From Margaritifera margaritifera (taxonomy: Eukaryota; Mollusca; Bivalvia; Unionida; Margaritiferidae), in NCBI GenBank assembly GCA_029931535.1, contig JAQPZY010001148.1, forward strand, positions 1 to 64,000: DNA of 64,000 bases, written 5' to 3'. Positions within the stretch are counted from its first letter, which is position 1. Each line of letters begins with the position of its first letter. Shown here piece by piece: positions 45,309 through 56,571 of the stretch. The translations under genes were made by a program, and so were the position numbers. A model generated the notes under the pieces. The model was not told where the DNA came from and did no database searches. It saw only the letters and a program-made list of their open reading frames with translations.

Positions 45309-46540
45309 TCTAATTAAGAGATCGTGGTTAAGAAAGTTATCATTTAAATGTTTCTCACATATATGATTAATTTGAGTTGAACTGTATTTTCTTTCCTCAT
45401 TCGCTGTGAACACAATTGATTTTCCACTTTTATGTTTCGATTCCTTGTACATTATGCTTGCATTGCTATCTTTCCCAAGCACTTCGCAAGACCTTCATAC
45501 GATCAGATCCTTTGTATTCGATTGGTTTATACGATTTGGGAATTGTCTTCACATAGATGCAAAATGCTGATCCTTCTTCTTTATATGTTGTTGCTTTGTT
45601 GTTCTTTTTTATTTCAGTCTAAGATATATATTCTGGATAAGCATCACTATTACATTTCAATGATGCACAACATTGAGGCTGAGTAAGTAGGCTGAGAGAT
45701 TGAAAGTCATCCTAAAAAACAAATGGAGCTTTAAACTGATTTCAATAATTTTTAAATTCCACAACTGACCCCTCTTCATATATTGAGACAGAGAGAGAGA
45801 GTGAGAGTTCTCTACACTGTAACCTAGTTTCTTGTGTTCAAATAACATTTCTGGTGGATTGGGGAAATGCAAGCATATTTCTTTTAGATAAGATTGTTTT
45901 GTTTCTGCTTTATTAACCTTGGATTGATACTAGACTTGATAATTATTTAATTACAACGAAACAAAATTTTTCTTTCCAATTTACATATGTTTTCAGCTTT
46001 TATCGCTCATCTATTAAACCAAATTGAGTATCTATTCAAATTGTATTTTGAATGTTTATGTGAATTTTGTTGTGAAGTATTTAAACTTGATATCACAGAT
46101 TAAAAGAAACATCTTATGTCAGTATATTATTAATTGATGCAAGCTTTTTTGCTTTTCACACATCAGGCAACTCTGTATATGTATTTTCAATGAGCGGTGG
46201 ATACATATCTGTGTCCAAAATTAAATATTAATTCCTATCTGGCACCCATTTCTTAATATTGCTTTTTCCTGTCAAACTTTGGTTTATTAAATGTCAAATA
46301 ATGTTCATAGGTTTTGTCCTATCGTAATATGACCTGTATTTATATTTTGCTACTTGTTTAGAAGCCGTTTCATAAGTTTGTGAAGGAGCTATGTAGTCTA
46401 GCTGTAGTTTCACAGAACCAAGTTCTCTCATTTTCCAAATTATTATTTTCTTCAACTTACCACCGTAGAAAAATTACTAATTTACATTTCTTTAAATGAA
46501 TAGACTTCATATTAAAGATTTTTTAAAAAATGTATAAAAC

Positions 46541-46542
<2 letters not shown>
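45307..46542. other. Intronic sequence, nothing recognised
   Basis: No gene or repeat family identified; small GAGA patch at about 45787-45807. Confidence 0.4.

Positions 46543-46609
<67 letters not shown>
46543..46609. repeat. (TA)n simple repeat
   Basis: About 33 TA units. Confidence 0.95.
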
Positions 46610-46614
<5 letters not shown>

Positions 46615-47385
46615 GTTCAACTTGAAAAAAAAATTTTTTTTACATTTCTTTCATTTTTCTTTGTTTATTTTTTGTATAGCCTTTTTTCAAAATGCCCACC
46701 TCAGTATATGACTGTTTTGTCGCTGGAGTTATTTATTGATGTATTTTATATTAAAAGCTTCACCACCCATAGAGTCATACTATGTTTCCTATACCAGTTT
46801 GTTTTCTACACTCTGTTGTCTTAGCACACAGTTATTTTTAACATATCCCTGTGATGCCTTTTTTTCTTTATGACTTCCCATACACTTTGTTGTAGTTTGT
46901 AGTCACCAACTTACTTATTTATACAATATTCACCTTTTTACAGACATTTGCATTTATGGCATGCCGTAAGCTAGATTTTGTGTCAGGAGCATTGAGCGCT
47001 AGTCAGCCTCGTACTTATTTGTGCCAGTGCCAGCACCACTTATTTTTTTATTTATTTTTATTTTTTATTTTTTGTTGCTGTTTTGTGTTTTGTTTTTAAT
47101 ATTTTTTTAAAAAAAAATCATATCTCGTATGACTTATTTACATTTATTTCTTGATTAATTGCCGTATCTTGTTCTGGCTTAAGTTTTATTCTCAGTTGAA
47201 CTTATTATGTATGCTAATTTCTTCATATGCTGTGTTTATAACCGTCATCTTCCAAAAAATGTATTGTTCATTAAAATTCATATATTGTTTACAAATAGTT
47301 TTGAAAATCAACGCGCCGTTTCAAATATTGTTGTCTTTAAACAAATTAGACAGATACATACTTTGCTTTAGTAGTTCAAGACTAT
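46610..47385. other. A/T-rich intronic sequence before the LINE
   Basis: It includes a TTTTTATTTA tract at 47041-47116 and a GC-richer patch at 46966-47040 that could be a SINE remnant. No gene. Confidence 0.4.
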
Positions 47386-50037
47386 CAAAATTGGAGCCTG
47401 GAACATAAGATCGATGCTCGGAAAAGAAAAATTAGCAAATGTTAAACGTGAAATGGAGAGATATGAGTTAAATATACTCTTAAGTGAGATGTAAAGAAAA
47501 TAGAGATTACTATGACGACGGATATCGAGTGATTCATGCTGGAGGGGTAAAAAGTGAAAGAGGCGTAGCAATTATTTTGGATGCAGAAACAGGTAAAAGG
47601 GTGACAATAGTAGTACAACATAGCGATATATTGTTGATGGTAAACGTTGAAGCAGAATCGAGAAATTTAGTGATTGTGCAGGTATATATGCCAACGTCAT
47701 CAAGTGAAGACAATATCATAGACGATATATACAAACAAATGGAGGAACTAATCGACTCAGAGAAAGGAAATGAATATCTAGTTGTAATGGGAGAAGGAAA
47801 CGATGATAAAGAAATCGGTAGTTTCGGTCTTGGTAGAAGAAACGAGAGAGGAGAGAAATTAGTCGAATTTTGTAGAAAGAAGAAACTGCTGGTGACAAAC
47901 AATGTTTTCAACAAGAAAAAAGAAGATACACATTGAAGAGCTCGGGTGATAGACTTTATTATATATTAGTTCGGCAAAGGCACAGAAACAGTGTTAAGAA
48001 TCCACTCAGTTATCCTGGGGAAGATGTTAACTCGGACCATAACTTGAGAGCTGGTCTAAAACTGGAGACAATTAGCAAAGGAAAGATTATAAAAATGGAA
48101 CCTCGAACGTTTGAAGGAAAATGGTGTTTAATATAAAGAATTGGTCGAGAAAAGATTAACAAGCATGGAAATTTTTAAATGAAAAGATTCTAAATAGCGC
48201 AGTGGAAACCATCGGATACAAAAAGAGTAATAAAATAAAGAAACCATGGGTAACTGAGAAAATGATCCAAAAGATGGACGAAAGATGGCAAGCAAAGTAG
48301 TTGAATACGTTAGAAGGTAAAAGGAAATACAGACAGCTTAACAATGAGTTAAGGAGAGAATCTAAAGATGGATGAGACAAATGGTGAGGAATGCAATGTT
48401 CTGAGCTGGCTATGCTGGACAAAATGGGTAAAATGGATATTGTGTATGCGAAAGTCAAGGAGCTTACTGAATCTAGAAAGGTTAAACAAAAGCATAGCGA
48501 TTAATGACAAAGCTGGTGTCTTGCTCAAAGAAGTTGAAAAGATCCGCAATAGATGGAAGGAGTACACTGAAGAATTATATGATAAAGAAAGCAAACCCAG
48601 AATGGAGGACATACATCTTGAAAATGAAGAAAGTGTTGAAGCTGACGTAAAGAACCTTAGTTTATCAAAAGTCTCAGAGAGTAAACTTAAAAAGAGTTGA
48701 GTGTTCTGTGCAAGGATATGTATATAAAAGGTGAGTGGCCTGAGGATTTTACAAAATCGATAATAGTTACGATACGCTGTAGAATGTGCAGACCACAGAA
48801 CAATCGGTCTGATTTTACATACATCCAAAATCATGTTAGAAGTATTGATAAACCGGTTAGAGCCGAAAGCAAATTATTTCATCGGCAAGACTCAGTTTGG
48901 ATTTAGGAAAGAATGCAGAACGGAAAAGCAGTAGCGGTGATGAGAATCCTGTGTGAACAAAGGCTAGAACATGAGGAAGGGCTTATCGTCTGCTTTGTCG
49001 ATTTTGAGAAAGCATTTGACCGGGTTAAGTGGAAAAAGCTGATGGAAATTCTGAAACAGATTAGAGTGGAGTTGAGAGACAGGAGACTCTTTACCTAACT
49101 ATATATGCAACATAATGCAGTAATAAAAGTGGCAGATGGTAATTCTGAACCAAGACAAATTCGACGTGGTGTCAGGCAAGGTTGTTTGCTTTCACCTTTA
49201 CTCTTTCCCATTTACGCAGAGATGATGATGATTGTAGAAATGGAAGAAGTGGAAGAAGGAATCAGAGTGGGAGGACAACTACTGAAGGATGTTAGGTTCG
49301 CCGACGATCAAGACATGATTCAATGATCAGAAAGTGGTTTGCAAAAGTTGATGGACTCCTTGAACAAGTATGGAAAGATATACGACATGAAGATCAACGT
49401 GAAGAAGACCAAGGTCATGAGAGATTACAGAGAAGGAGGTACATATTTGAATATTGTAATCGACGGAGAAAGAGTAGAATAAGTGAGAACATTTAAATAT
49501 TTAAGATCTTTGATCTAAGATGATGGAAGGTGCCAAGGTGAAGTAAAAATAGCCAAAGATGCATTCAACAAGAGGAAACAATTGCTAACACAACAAATAA
49601 GCAAAGACCTGAAGAAAAAGATTGTCAAAAAATAATTGTATTTTGTGTAGCGCTCTATGGCTCAGTAACGTGGACGCTGAGAAGGGAATAAAAAAAGGCT
49701 AGAAGCATTTGAGATGCGGGTACGAAGGCGCATGGAGAGAGTTAGCTGGAGTGACCGAAATACAAAATGAAGAGGTCCAAAGATTGGTCGATGAAAATAG
49801 AACTGTATTGAATGTTATACTCGAGAGGAAGAAGAAGTGGATCGGACATAGTCTAAGAGGTGAAAGCCTCTTAAGAGAAGTTATATAAGGCATAATGGAA
49901 CGAAAGCGACCAAGAGGAAAGCCTAGAATCTTGCTACTGGACGATCTCAAGGAGAATAACTCATATGCGAAAATGAACCGTAGAGCGATGCTAAGGGAAG
50001 AATGGAGAAGATGGATGCTTCAAAAATGCCTTAGTTA
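47386..50037 (+). pseudogene. APE-type LINE, inactive
   Basis: A decayed non-LTR retrotransposon read on the plus strand, opposite to the host gene. An AP-endonuclease domain starts KIGAWNIRSMLGKEKLANVK (47.39 kb) and continues in the frame at 47484-47936 (DGYRVIHAGGVKSERGVAII; LVIVQVYMPTSSSED). VNSDHNLRAGLKL (48.03 kb) has the SDHN catalytic motif. The reverse transcriptase has FVDFEKAFDRVKW (49.0 kb), RRGVRQGCLLSPLLFPIYAE (49.16-49.22 kb) and RFADDQDMIQ (49.3 kb, FADD motif). A C-terminal RMERV...region ends near 50037. At least eight stops or frame changes show that it cannot function. Its style is that of the RTE-like family often annotated as craniofacial-development-protein-2-like. Confidence 0.85.
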
Positions 50038-50379
50038 GAAAATCAATGAATGATACTTTATTTGTAGTTTCTTTACTTTGTAATTTTCTCATTGGTTTTC
50101 AATTTATTAAGCAATCTATTTTAAATATGTGCAGTTGAAAGGGACGTAACTCATAAATGTATCTTCATTTGACCATTTTTATGAACAAAAATAATCAGTA
50201 CCTCGATAGTATGGGCCTAACGTAAAGTTTACCTGTTTTAGAAATCCTAATGCAGTGTGTTTAAAATAAACACAGTACTAGTGTTTCAGAAATCCCAACC
50301 ACGTGCGTTTTGCTAAACCCACTTTTAACCAACCTACCATCATATTGTTGTAATAAATTTTACAAGCTTGTCAGGAGCC
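50038..50379. other. Intronic sequence after the LINE
   Basis: No gene recognised; probably LINE 3' untranslated or host sequence. Confidence 0.4.
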
Positions 50380-51010
50380 CCATATATATGCTGCTATTAG
50401 TGCATGTACTTTTAACGTCATTCGTGGTCGGTCGTCAGTCAGGAACCAGCCTTCCAGCAAGTCACATCGTCCCGATGATTGTCGACACCTGCTGTGGTAG
50501 GATGAAGGGGAGAGGGTCACCTGTGGATTCACACGGACTGCCACGTGCAGGTAATGACAAGCCTACTACTTAAATACAGGAAGTCAGGGGCATACCTGCA
50601 GAAATGTGGCAGTACGGCACAGAAGATGGCCAACCTACCCCGACTACCCCGACTACCAAAGTAAAGCCCCTTAAGAGCCGAAGCCGAGTCGAGGAGTACA
50701 ATGGACAGGCACTGACCCTCCGGACGTACCCCGACGCAACAGGTGCAGCCTGCCATGCCTGGAGCTGAAAATACGAAGGACCATGCAGGCACCAGGGAAG
50801 CGAGCTACGAAGACGCATCCTACGACTCAGACCCATGTTAGCCGAGCACCCAACCGCAGGAATAGGCGACACATATAGCCCCTTCCTCAGACGATTTGCT
50901 GTTGACGGCCGGATTAGAGTCAGCCTGCCCGATAGAAACCTGGAAGAGCCTGAGAACAGACCCTTCTACCGAGAGGGATCTCCCACCCGAGCAGACTGAT
51001 CAAAATTGCC
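50380..51010 (+). other. GC-rich island with an open frame
   Basis: This stretch is visibly much richer in G and C than its surroundings, with sharp borders. One plus frame (about 50602-51000) stays open for 133 codons with a single TGA near 50766. It contains QPTPTTPTTKVKPLKSRSRV, RTYPDATGAACHAW and, after the stop, GDTYSPFLRRFAVDGRIRVS. I recognise no family. It could be a piece of a retroelement, a processed host gene or foreign sequence. Confidence 0.4.
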
Positions 51011-51767
51011 TGACTGTATGGTGTTTTCCTTTTGAGTATTTGAAGACCCCTTTTGATTAGACTCTTTATATCACAAATTTGACTTATTTTGATCCAGCGT
51101 CAAAAATATAACATTGAATTTAGTAATTGTGCTTGATACGAAAATGATATGAATAACTTGTACTCGCGGATTGGTATTATGTTTGGAAATATGATGTACA
51201 CCATGTACGCAAAATTTACAACTTAATGGATTCATGAAATAAAAAAAGAAATTTGTAACTGTAAGAATTGCCATAATTAATATGTGGCTTACACATAATT
51301 TGTATTAGGGACAGCCCGACTTAGCTAACTGGGCAGAATTTGATCATGGCGTTTCAGTACTTCGTCACGCTAAACCCCTCCCATGCCAAGCCTGTGCAGC
51401 TTTCCACTCCAGACATTCATTCAAGTACATGTTACCTATAAATATTGTGGTTCTAATCCTATGTACGGGTAGAAGTAATTGTACACACACTCCCATATCG
51501 CGTCTTAAATTAACTCCATTAGTGGGGAAACCATTCAGCGAGGGAGTGGTGTGTATTAGTGTTCTTTGCACACTTTAAAGCGGCAGGTGTCTTGCAGCCT
51601 GGCAACCCACCTGACGATCGATTAATAAGGGTACGCTGCACCCATTCAACAGACGTACATGGCGGAATCGCCGAACACTTCTGAATCCAAATTCATCCTC
51701 ATGTACTTTTAAAAAGGCAGCGATTAATACATCTGCACGTTTTTGTTCTAATTCGATGAAAGCTTAC
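51011..51767. other. Intronic sequence next to exon 2
   Basis: Sequence at 51300-51690 is somewhat GC-richer, with a minus frame of 68 codons (DMGVCVQLLLPVHRIRTTIF). It is probably part of an unidentified repeat. Confidence 0.35.
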
Positions 51768-52012
51768 CTCCTTTTCCAAATTTCGTGTCTTTTCCAGAAG
51801 GAACTGACCGTCTTTCGATTTTCGCCCCATGTAGATGTCAGCATTTGGATTAATATGATGATTCCTCTTAAAGTTTAAGGTCAGAGCATGTGACTTGCGC
51901 TTGAGATGAAATGATAAATGGTCAGGGAGGTCAGGGTTATCGAGTTTCTGTTTGTCGGTCGGGAATCTTGTGGTCACATCTCTCAGCCAGACCGTTTCTG
52001 CGTCGGTTGTTG
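51768..52012 (-). CDS. M12B metalloprotease exon 2 (propeptide)
   Basis: The acceptor is CTTGTCTTATCTCCATCTTGACAG and the donor GTAAGC. The 245 bp enter in phase 1 and leave in phase 0, about residues 19-100. TTDAETVWLRDVTTRF and then PDHLSFHLKRKSHALTLNFK followed by RNHHINPNADIYMGRK are the opening strands of an M12B propeptide (a hydrophobic-polar strand, then L-x-L-x2-N). An apparent start codon in a longer frame is not ATG, which agrees with an internal exon. There are no stops or frameshifts. Confidence 0.88.
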
Positions 52013-53855
52013 CTGTCAAGATGGAGATAAGACAAGGTCTGAGAATACATAGTGAACGAACAAACGAACGTCAGTGAGTTCACATTACCCGAGGCAAGAA
52101 TAAATAAATAAATACAAATTTAAAAATATTCACCGTTTGGACAATCAAGATCACAAACCGCTCATGATCGTAATAATTCAATAAATTTCGTGACCGTATT
52201 ATATATTTTTTGTTGCTATTCTCTGCATACGACCCTTTAGATTATTTTATCTCTTTCTTACAGCCATATTTTTAAAGTACTTTGCATAGATAATGAACGA
52301 TAAAAGTCATGGGTGACATATACCTTAGGTAATATTTACAGCAATTGCGAATGAGATTATACTGAACTCAGTAAAGAAGGTAAAAAGATGTACTTCAGTA
52401 TATTGTATTAATTTCAGTAAGTATACGTGTCCATTTGAGTCATTTCATTTTTAAAACGAAAAAGTTTAGTAACCAAATATACAATTTGCCTCATCTCATT
52501 ATGTGACGACATATTTCTGTGTCGAAACGACTTGCTTGTATGAAAGCCGCGCTAACCTAAAACTTCAAAAGTTCCGATCACATCCATTTAGGTGTTATGG
52601 ACTACTTGCAAGAACTACTGACCTCAAAAGTGTTACAGTTTGACAACGAAATTGCTCCAATGGGCAGGGATAATAAGCAAAACTGTACTGTGGATAGCCA
52701 GAGAGCACAGATTCTTTACTTAGGATGCAGACTGGAGTTAACCTTAGACCATTTTATAGCATATCGTAAAGTAGCATTATTACGTTTCAAAACGCCTTTA
52801 ACATAGATTACTATTCAATTTCTTTATTTACTTCTCTGAAATGTTTTATGCTAACAAACCTAACGTAACAAAGCATTTGTGTCCATTTTATTGTAAATCC
52901 TGGCATAAACTGGTTATATATTCAAGAGTATACTTTTGCCTTAATAAAACACATAAACAATCATACCACACATAAAAATTTCTTTAGCATTGGATACAAG
53001 AGCAATTAATGTTGTTTTTTAAAATGTTTTTATATCCATTGGTTCAAACTTTCTGGATGATGATGATGAATACTACCACTGATACTAATACTACTACTGC
53101 TGCTGTTTATTATGCACAAAACGTTGCAGTTTAAAGTGTATACTGGTAAAAATCATTCAATAGCAATAGAAAGCATAGGTATCTGAGTACATATTTATCG
53201 AGTATCGAGAAGTCGATAAAGAAATCACGTGTGTTACTTTGATGTTTTGAAATAATATGCTCGAGAAAATGGCAAAATAAATATATTGCTAAAATACTAT
53301 ATAATAAACATTATGCTGCATTAGGAATTTTGATATACAAGTTTGAATTTGCAGATTTATTTTTAAAATTTCGAGTCTGCTTATTCTGAAAACTCTCAAA
53401 TTCTGTAAAATGTAAACAATTATGATGAATATTTCCTATAAAGTGTTTGTTTTAGCTTGTGAGCGCTCTTTATAAATTCAGTCTTTTCTTTTTTCTTTTT
53501 TTTTTAATAGTTTCTTTTAAGAAAATGTTTTGTTTAGATGTGGTCTATATACGATTCTGTCATATTTTCTAGTTCACTTTTATCATTAACTCAGAATTAA
53601 CCTACACTTGGTATATAACGTATCAACTGCCTTTTTAACAACCTTGCTCAAATATTTGATCAGGATAGCATGGTCCTTTTGACTTAACTTGCCATCAATC
53701 TCAATGCTATTTGTAAGGTTTAGACAGTTGAATTTTAAAAAAGGCTATTAAAAGTTATGAAAATATGTTCGTTGTAAGGCCCAAAACAGAATGTATGTAT
53801 GAATATATATATATATATATATACATATTCTCCAGTGAGACAGACTGAGACGTAC
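52013..53855 (-). other. Intron 1 of the metalloprotease gene (from exon 1a)
   Basis: Donor GTACGT at 53855, acceptor TTGACAG at 52013. From exon 1b the intron would be 4.04 kb and would skip exon 1a. At 52.1-53.2 kb I recognise no element; the 69-codon plus frame at 52597 is unsupported. Confidence 0.8.
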
Positions 53856-53910
53856 CTGTTCCAATATATAGCGAGAGCGCGACAACAAAGTGAAATACGC
53901 TAGTCTTCAT
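53856..53910 (-). CDS. M12B metalloprotease exon 1a (signal peptide)
   Basis: An ATG at 53910 starts 18 codons and one extra base before the donor GTACGT: MKTSVFHFVVALSLYIGT, a positively charged start and a hydrophobic core typical of a secretory signal peptide. The phase-1 end joins exon 2 to give Ala, a good signal-peptidase context. The identical exon at 56053-56107 is its tandem copy. Read-through into the intron gives a longer frame that is not meaningful. Confidence 0.8.
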
Positions 53911-54034
53911 CGTCAACACAAAGACAGACTGGCGCACTATTCGAATGTAGCTAATTTGTGCGATTCGTTGGGTTTAGATTATGTAATTGAGGGCTGGTTT
54001 GTTCCTGTCACGTATCAATTTTCTCATCCAAGCT

Positions 54035-54039
54035 ATTGG
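54035..54039 (-). promoter_or_regulatory. CCAAT box upstream of exon 1a
   Basis: GACCAATAGC on the minus strand, about 125 bp before the ATG. No clear TATA box is seen between it and the start. The duplicate has the same element at 56232-56236. Confidence 0.4.
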
Positions 54040-54374
54040 TCAAATATGTTAAAATTCCATTGAGTAATACCATGGTAAAATAAATGTAATGAGTACAAAT
54101 CGCTTGAGGCTTTCGATAATGCAAGGTAGTACCTATTATGTATGTTCACAAGTCCGAAATAGTAGAATACCAACTAACAAAAATACGTATGAACAGTTCC
54201 TTTCAATGCGACTATTAATTCAAAAGCTTGTCTATCTGTCCGTCTGTCCTTACATCTTCCACCCAATTATATCAACCCATCTCTTCCTCCCCCGGCACAC
54301 ACACACACATCTATCTCTCTATCTGTCTACATATTAATATATGTATCTGTGTAGTTGTATCTGTCTGCTTGTGT

Positions 54375-55560
54375 GATAAGAACGATTTAATATGTAATGG
54401 AAGCAAAAATGGTCTCCAAAAGAAAGGTTCAGTTATGACGAACACGTGTGCTCCATCTTATGCAAACAATTATACTGCTGTATGGGATAAATAAATATTT
54501 GCTAAGGTTTAAAGTCTACCATTTTTCTATGTTAGATGTACTGATGATATTCTCTTCGTTTGGACTCATTCAGAGAAGAACTAAGGGAGATTCCTAACTG
54601 GATGTGATGAATAACTATCACTCATCAACTAAAATTAAAACAAAAATAAGTAAGGAAAGTGTGGATTTTGTTAGATTCCACAATCTACAGGAGAAATAAC
54701 TTTGATAGGAAAATAGTCTGGATACTAGGGTATATTTCAAGCAAACTGACACTCATCAATTAGTGCATAGAAATAGTGTTCATGCATAAGTTCATTCAGT
54801 GGCATTCTTAAATTCCAAATACTGTGATCCCATTAAAGTTGCAATTGTGAACAATACTTTCGCAACACTTGTTGATTGCCTTTTCGCAAGAATACGAGAA
54901 AAATTGTGCAAAATCGGGGAAAATAGGAATATGAAATATGAGATATTAAGAAAAATAAATATTCACAGCAAAAACAGGAAATAATTCTGTCAATTGTCCA
55001 TTTAAATAGACATTCAGAGCCTGCATCAAAGCTAGACAACATTATAGTGATTGGCAACAAAAACTTCATGAAGCTTTTGAAATATCCACTTTGGTTAACT
55101 CTTATAAAGGCAGTAAGAACATGAGGGACATATTAGAGATCTCCATAATACCATGTATCGACAAACCAGGTTGCTTTGAGTGGGGATTTGACGGTTGTAA
55201 GCTGTCTGATTATTTAATTCATTCAGACATTGAACAAGTCTAGAAAACAGGTAGATATGTTTGAATTTAGCAACATCCTCCATGTGCTACAAACAATTTA
55301 ATCTATGTAGTGTATTGTTTGAACTGCAAAAAGCAGAATGTAGGTGAAATTGAAAGAAGTTGACTTTTTTAAATAAAGGGACATTTTTCAGGCATACGAC
55401 TACAGAGACAAATAAAACATCAATAAACAACAATAAATATATTGCTAAAATACTACACGATAAACATTATGCTGCATTAGGAATTTTGATATACAAGTTT
55501 GAATTTGCAGATTTATTTTTAAAATGTCGAGTCTGCTTATTCTGAAAACTCTCAAATTCT
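54375..55560 (+). pseudogene. Penelope-like retroelement, 5'-truncated, inactive
   Basis: Plus strand. The RT motif-B region is GSVMTNTCAPSYANNYTAVW (54.43-54.49 kb). YxDD-like CTDDILFVWTHSE lies at 54.54 kb and SKQTDTHQLVH-type text at 54.74 kb. The linker GCFEWGFDGCKLSDYL is at 55.17 kb. The GIY-YIG opening NNLIYVVYCLNCKKQNVGEI is at 55.29-55.35 kb and its C-terminal half, NNNKYIAKILHDKHYAALGI with KFEFADLF, at 55.43-55.53 kb. The RT N-terminus is missing. Many stops and frame changes. It spans the junction of the two duplication units. Confidence 0.75.
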
Positions 55561-55954
55561 GTAAAATGTAAACAATTATGATGAATATTTCCTATAAAGT
55601 GTTTGTTTTAGCTTGTGAGCGCCCTTTATAAATTCAGTCTTTTTTTTTCTTCTTTTTTTAATAGTTTCTTTTATGAAAATGTTTTGTTTAGATGTGGTCT
55701 GTATACGATTCTGTCATATTTTCTAGTTCACTTTTATCATTAACTCAGAATTAACCTACACTTGGTATATAACGTATCAACTGCTTTTTTAACAACCTTG
55801 CTCAAATATTTGATCAGGATAGCATGGTCCTTTTGACTTAACTTGCCATCAATCTCAATGCTATTTGTAAGGTTTAGACAGTTGAATTTTAAAAAAAGGC
55901 TATTAAAAGTTATGAAAATATGTTCGTTGTAAGGCCCAAAACAGAATGTATGTA

Positions 55955-56025
<71 letters not shown>

Positions 56026-56052
56026 TCTCCAGTGAGACAGACTGAGACGTAC

Positions 56053-56107
56053 CTGTTCCAATATATAGCGAGAGCGCGACAACAAAGTGAAATACGCTAG
56101 TCTTCAT
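56053..56107 (-). CDS. M12B metalloprotease exon 1b (signal peptide, duplicate)
   Basis: It is identical in sequence to exon 1a, offset 2197 bp, with the same ATG, donor GTACGT and CCAAT box. It could act as an alternative first exon spliced to exon 2 with the same product. I cannot tell from sequence which copy is used. Confidence 0.7.
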
Positions 56108-56231
56108 CGTCAACACAAAGACAGACTGGCGCACTATTCGAATGTAGCTAATTTGTGCGATTCGTTGGGTTTAGATTATGTAATTGAGGGCTGGTTTGTT
56201 CCTGTCACGTATCAATTTTCTCATCCAAGCT

Positions 56232-56236
56232 ATTGG
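56232..56236 (-). promoter_or_regulatory. CCAAT box upstream of exon 1b
   Basis: Duplicate of the element at 54035-54039, in the same position relative to the ATG. Confidence 0.4.
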
Positions 56237-56571
56237 TCAAATATGTTAAAATTCCATTGAGTAATACCATGGTAAAATAAATGTAATGAGTACAAATCGC
56301 TTGAGGCTTTCGAAAATTCAAGGTAGTACCTATTATGTATGTTCACAAGTCCGAAATAGTAGAATACCAACTAACAAAAATACGTATGAACAGTTCCTTT
56401 CAATGCGACTATTAATTCAAAAGCTTGTCTATCTGTCCGTCTGTCCTTACATCTTCCACCCAATTATATCAACCCATCTCTTCCTCCCCCGGCACACACA
56501 CACACATCTATCTCTCTATCTGTCTACATATTAATATATGTATCTGTGTAGTTGTATCTGTCTGCTTGTGT

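Larger units (their letters stand above)
40489..51767 (-). other. Intron 2 of the metalloprotease gene (11.3 kb)
   Basis: Donor GTAAGC at 51767, acceptor CAATAG at 40489. It contains Polinton-like copy C, a LINE and a GC-rich island. Confidence 0.85.
53277..55421. repeat. Tandem duplication unit 1 (2145 bp)
   Basis: It is nearly identical to 55433-57607, separated from it by 11 bp. Differences are few: TA-repeat length, a 9-bp indel at 55108 (GGCAGTAAG in unit 1 only) and scattered substitutions. The unit holds the C-terminal half of a Penelope-like endonuclease, host sequence with exon 1a, then a 5'-truncated Penelope-like RT. Confidence 0.95.
3013..56107 (-). other. M12B (reprolysin-type) metalloprotease gene, 5' part
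   Basis: One gene runs right to left through the window. Exons with both splice signals are at 53856-53910 (or its twin 56053-56107), 51768-52012, 40399-40488, 23007-23166, 21255-21327, 18882-18975, 18363-18440 and 3013-3170. Intron phases run 1, 0, 0, 1, 2, 0, 0 and then 2 at the last donor, and each donor phase matches the next acceptor. Together they give a signal peptide, an M12B-type propeptide and the first half of the catalytic domain, about 317 residues with no stop. The HExxH zinc exon and the downstream domains lie beyond position 1. The family consists of secreted zinc endopeptidases, and cephalopod members are known from salivary glands, but tissue and substrate cannot be read from DNA. 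The introns carry most of the mobile DNA in the window. Confidence 0.85.

Noticed and set aside
53755..53937. Reading exon 1a as a 60-residue stand-alone protein
   Set aside because: Its upstream start is not ATG and its C-terminal half is the translated (TA)n in the intron. The GTACGT donor and matching phase with exon 2 explain it better.
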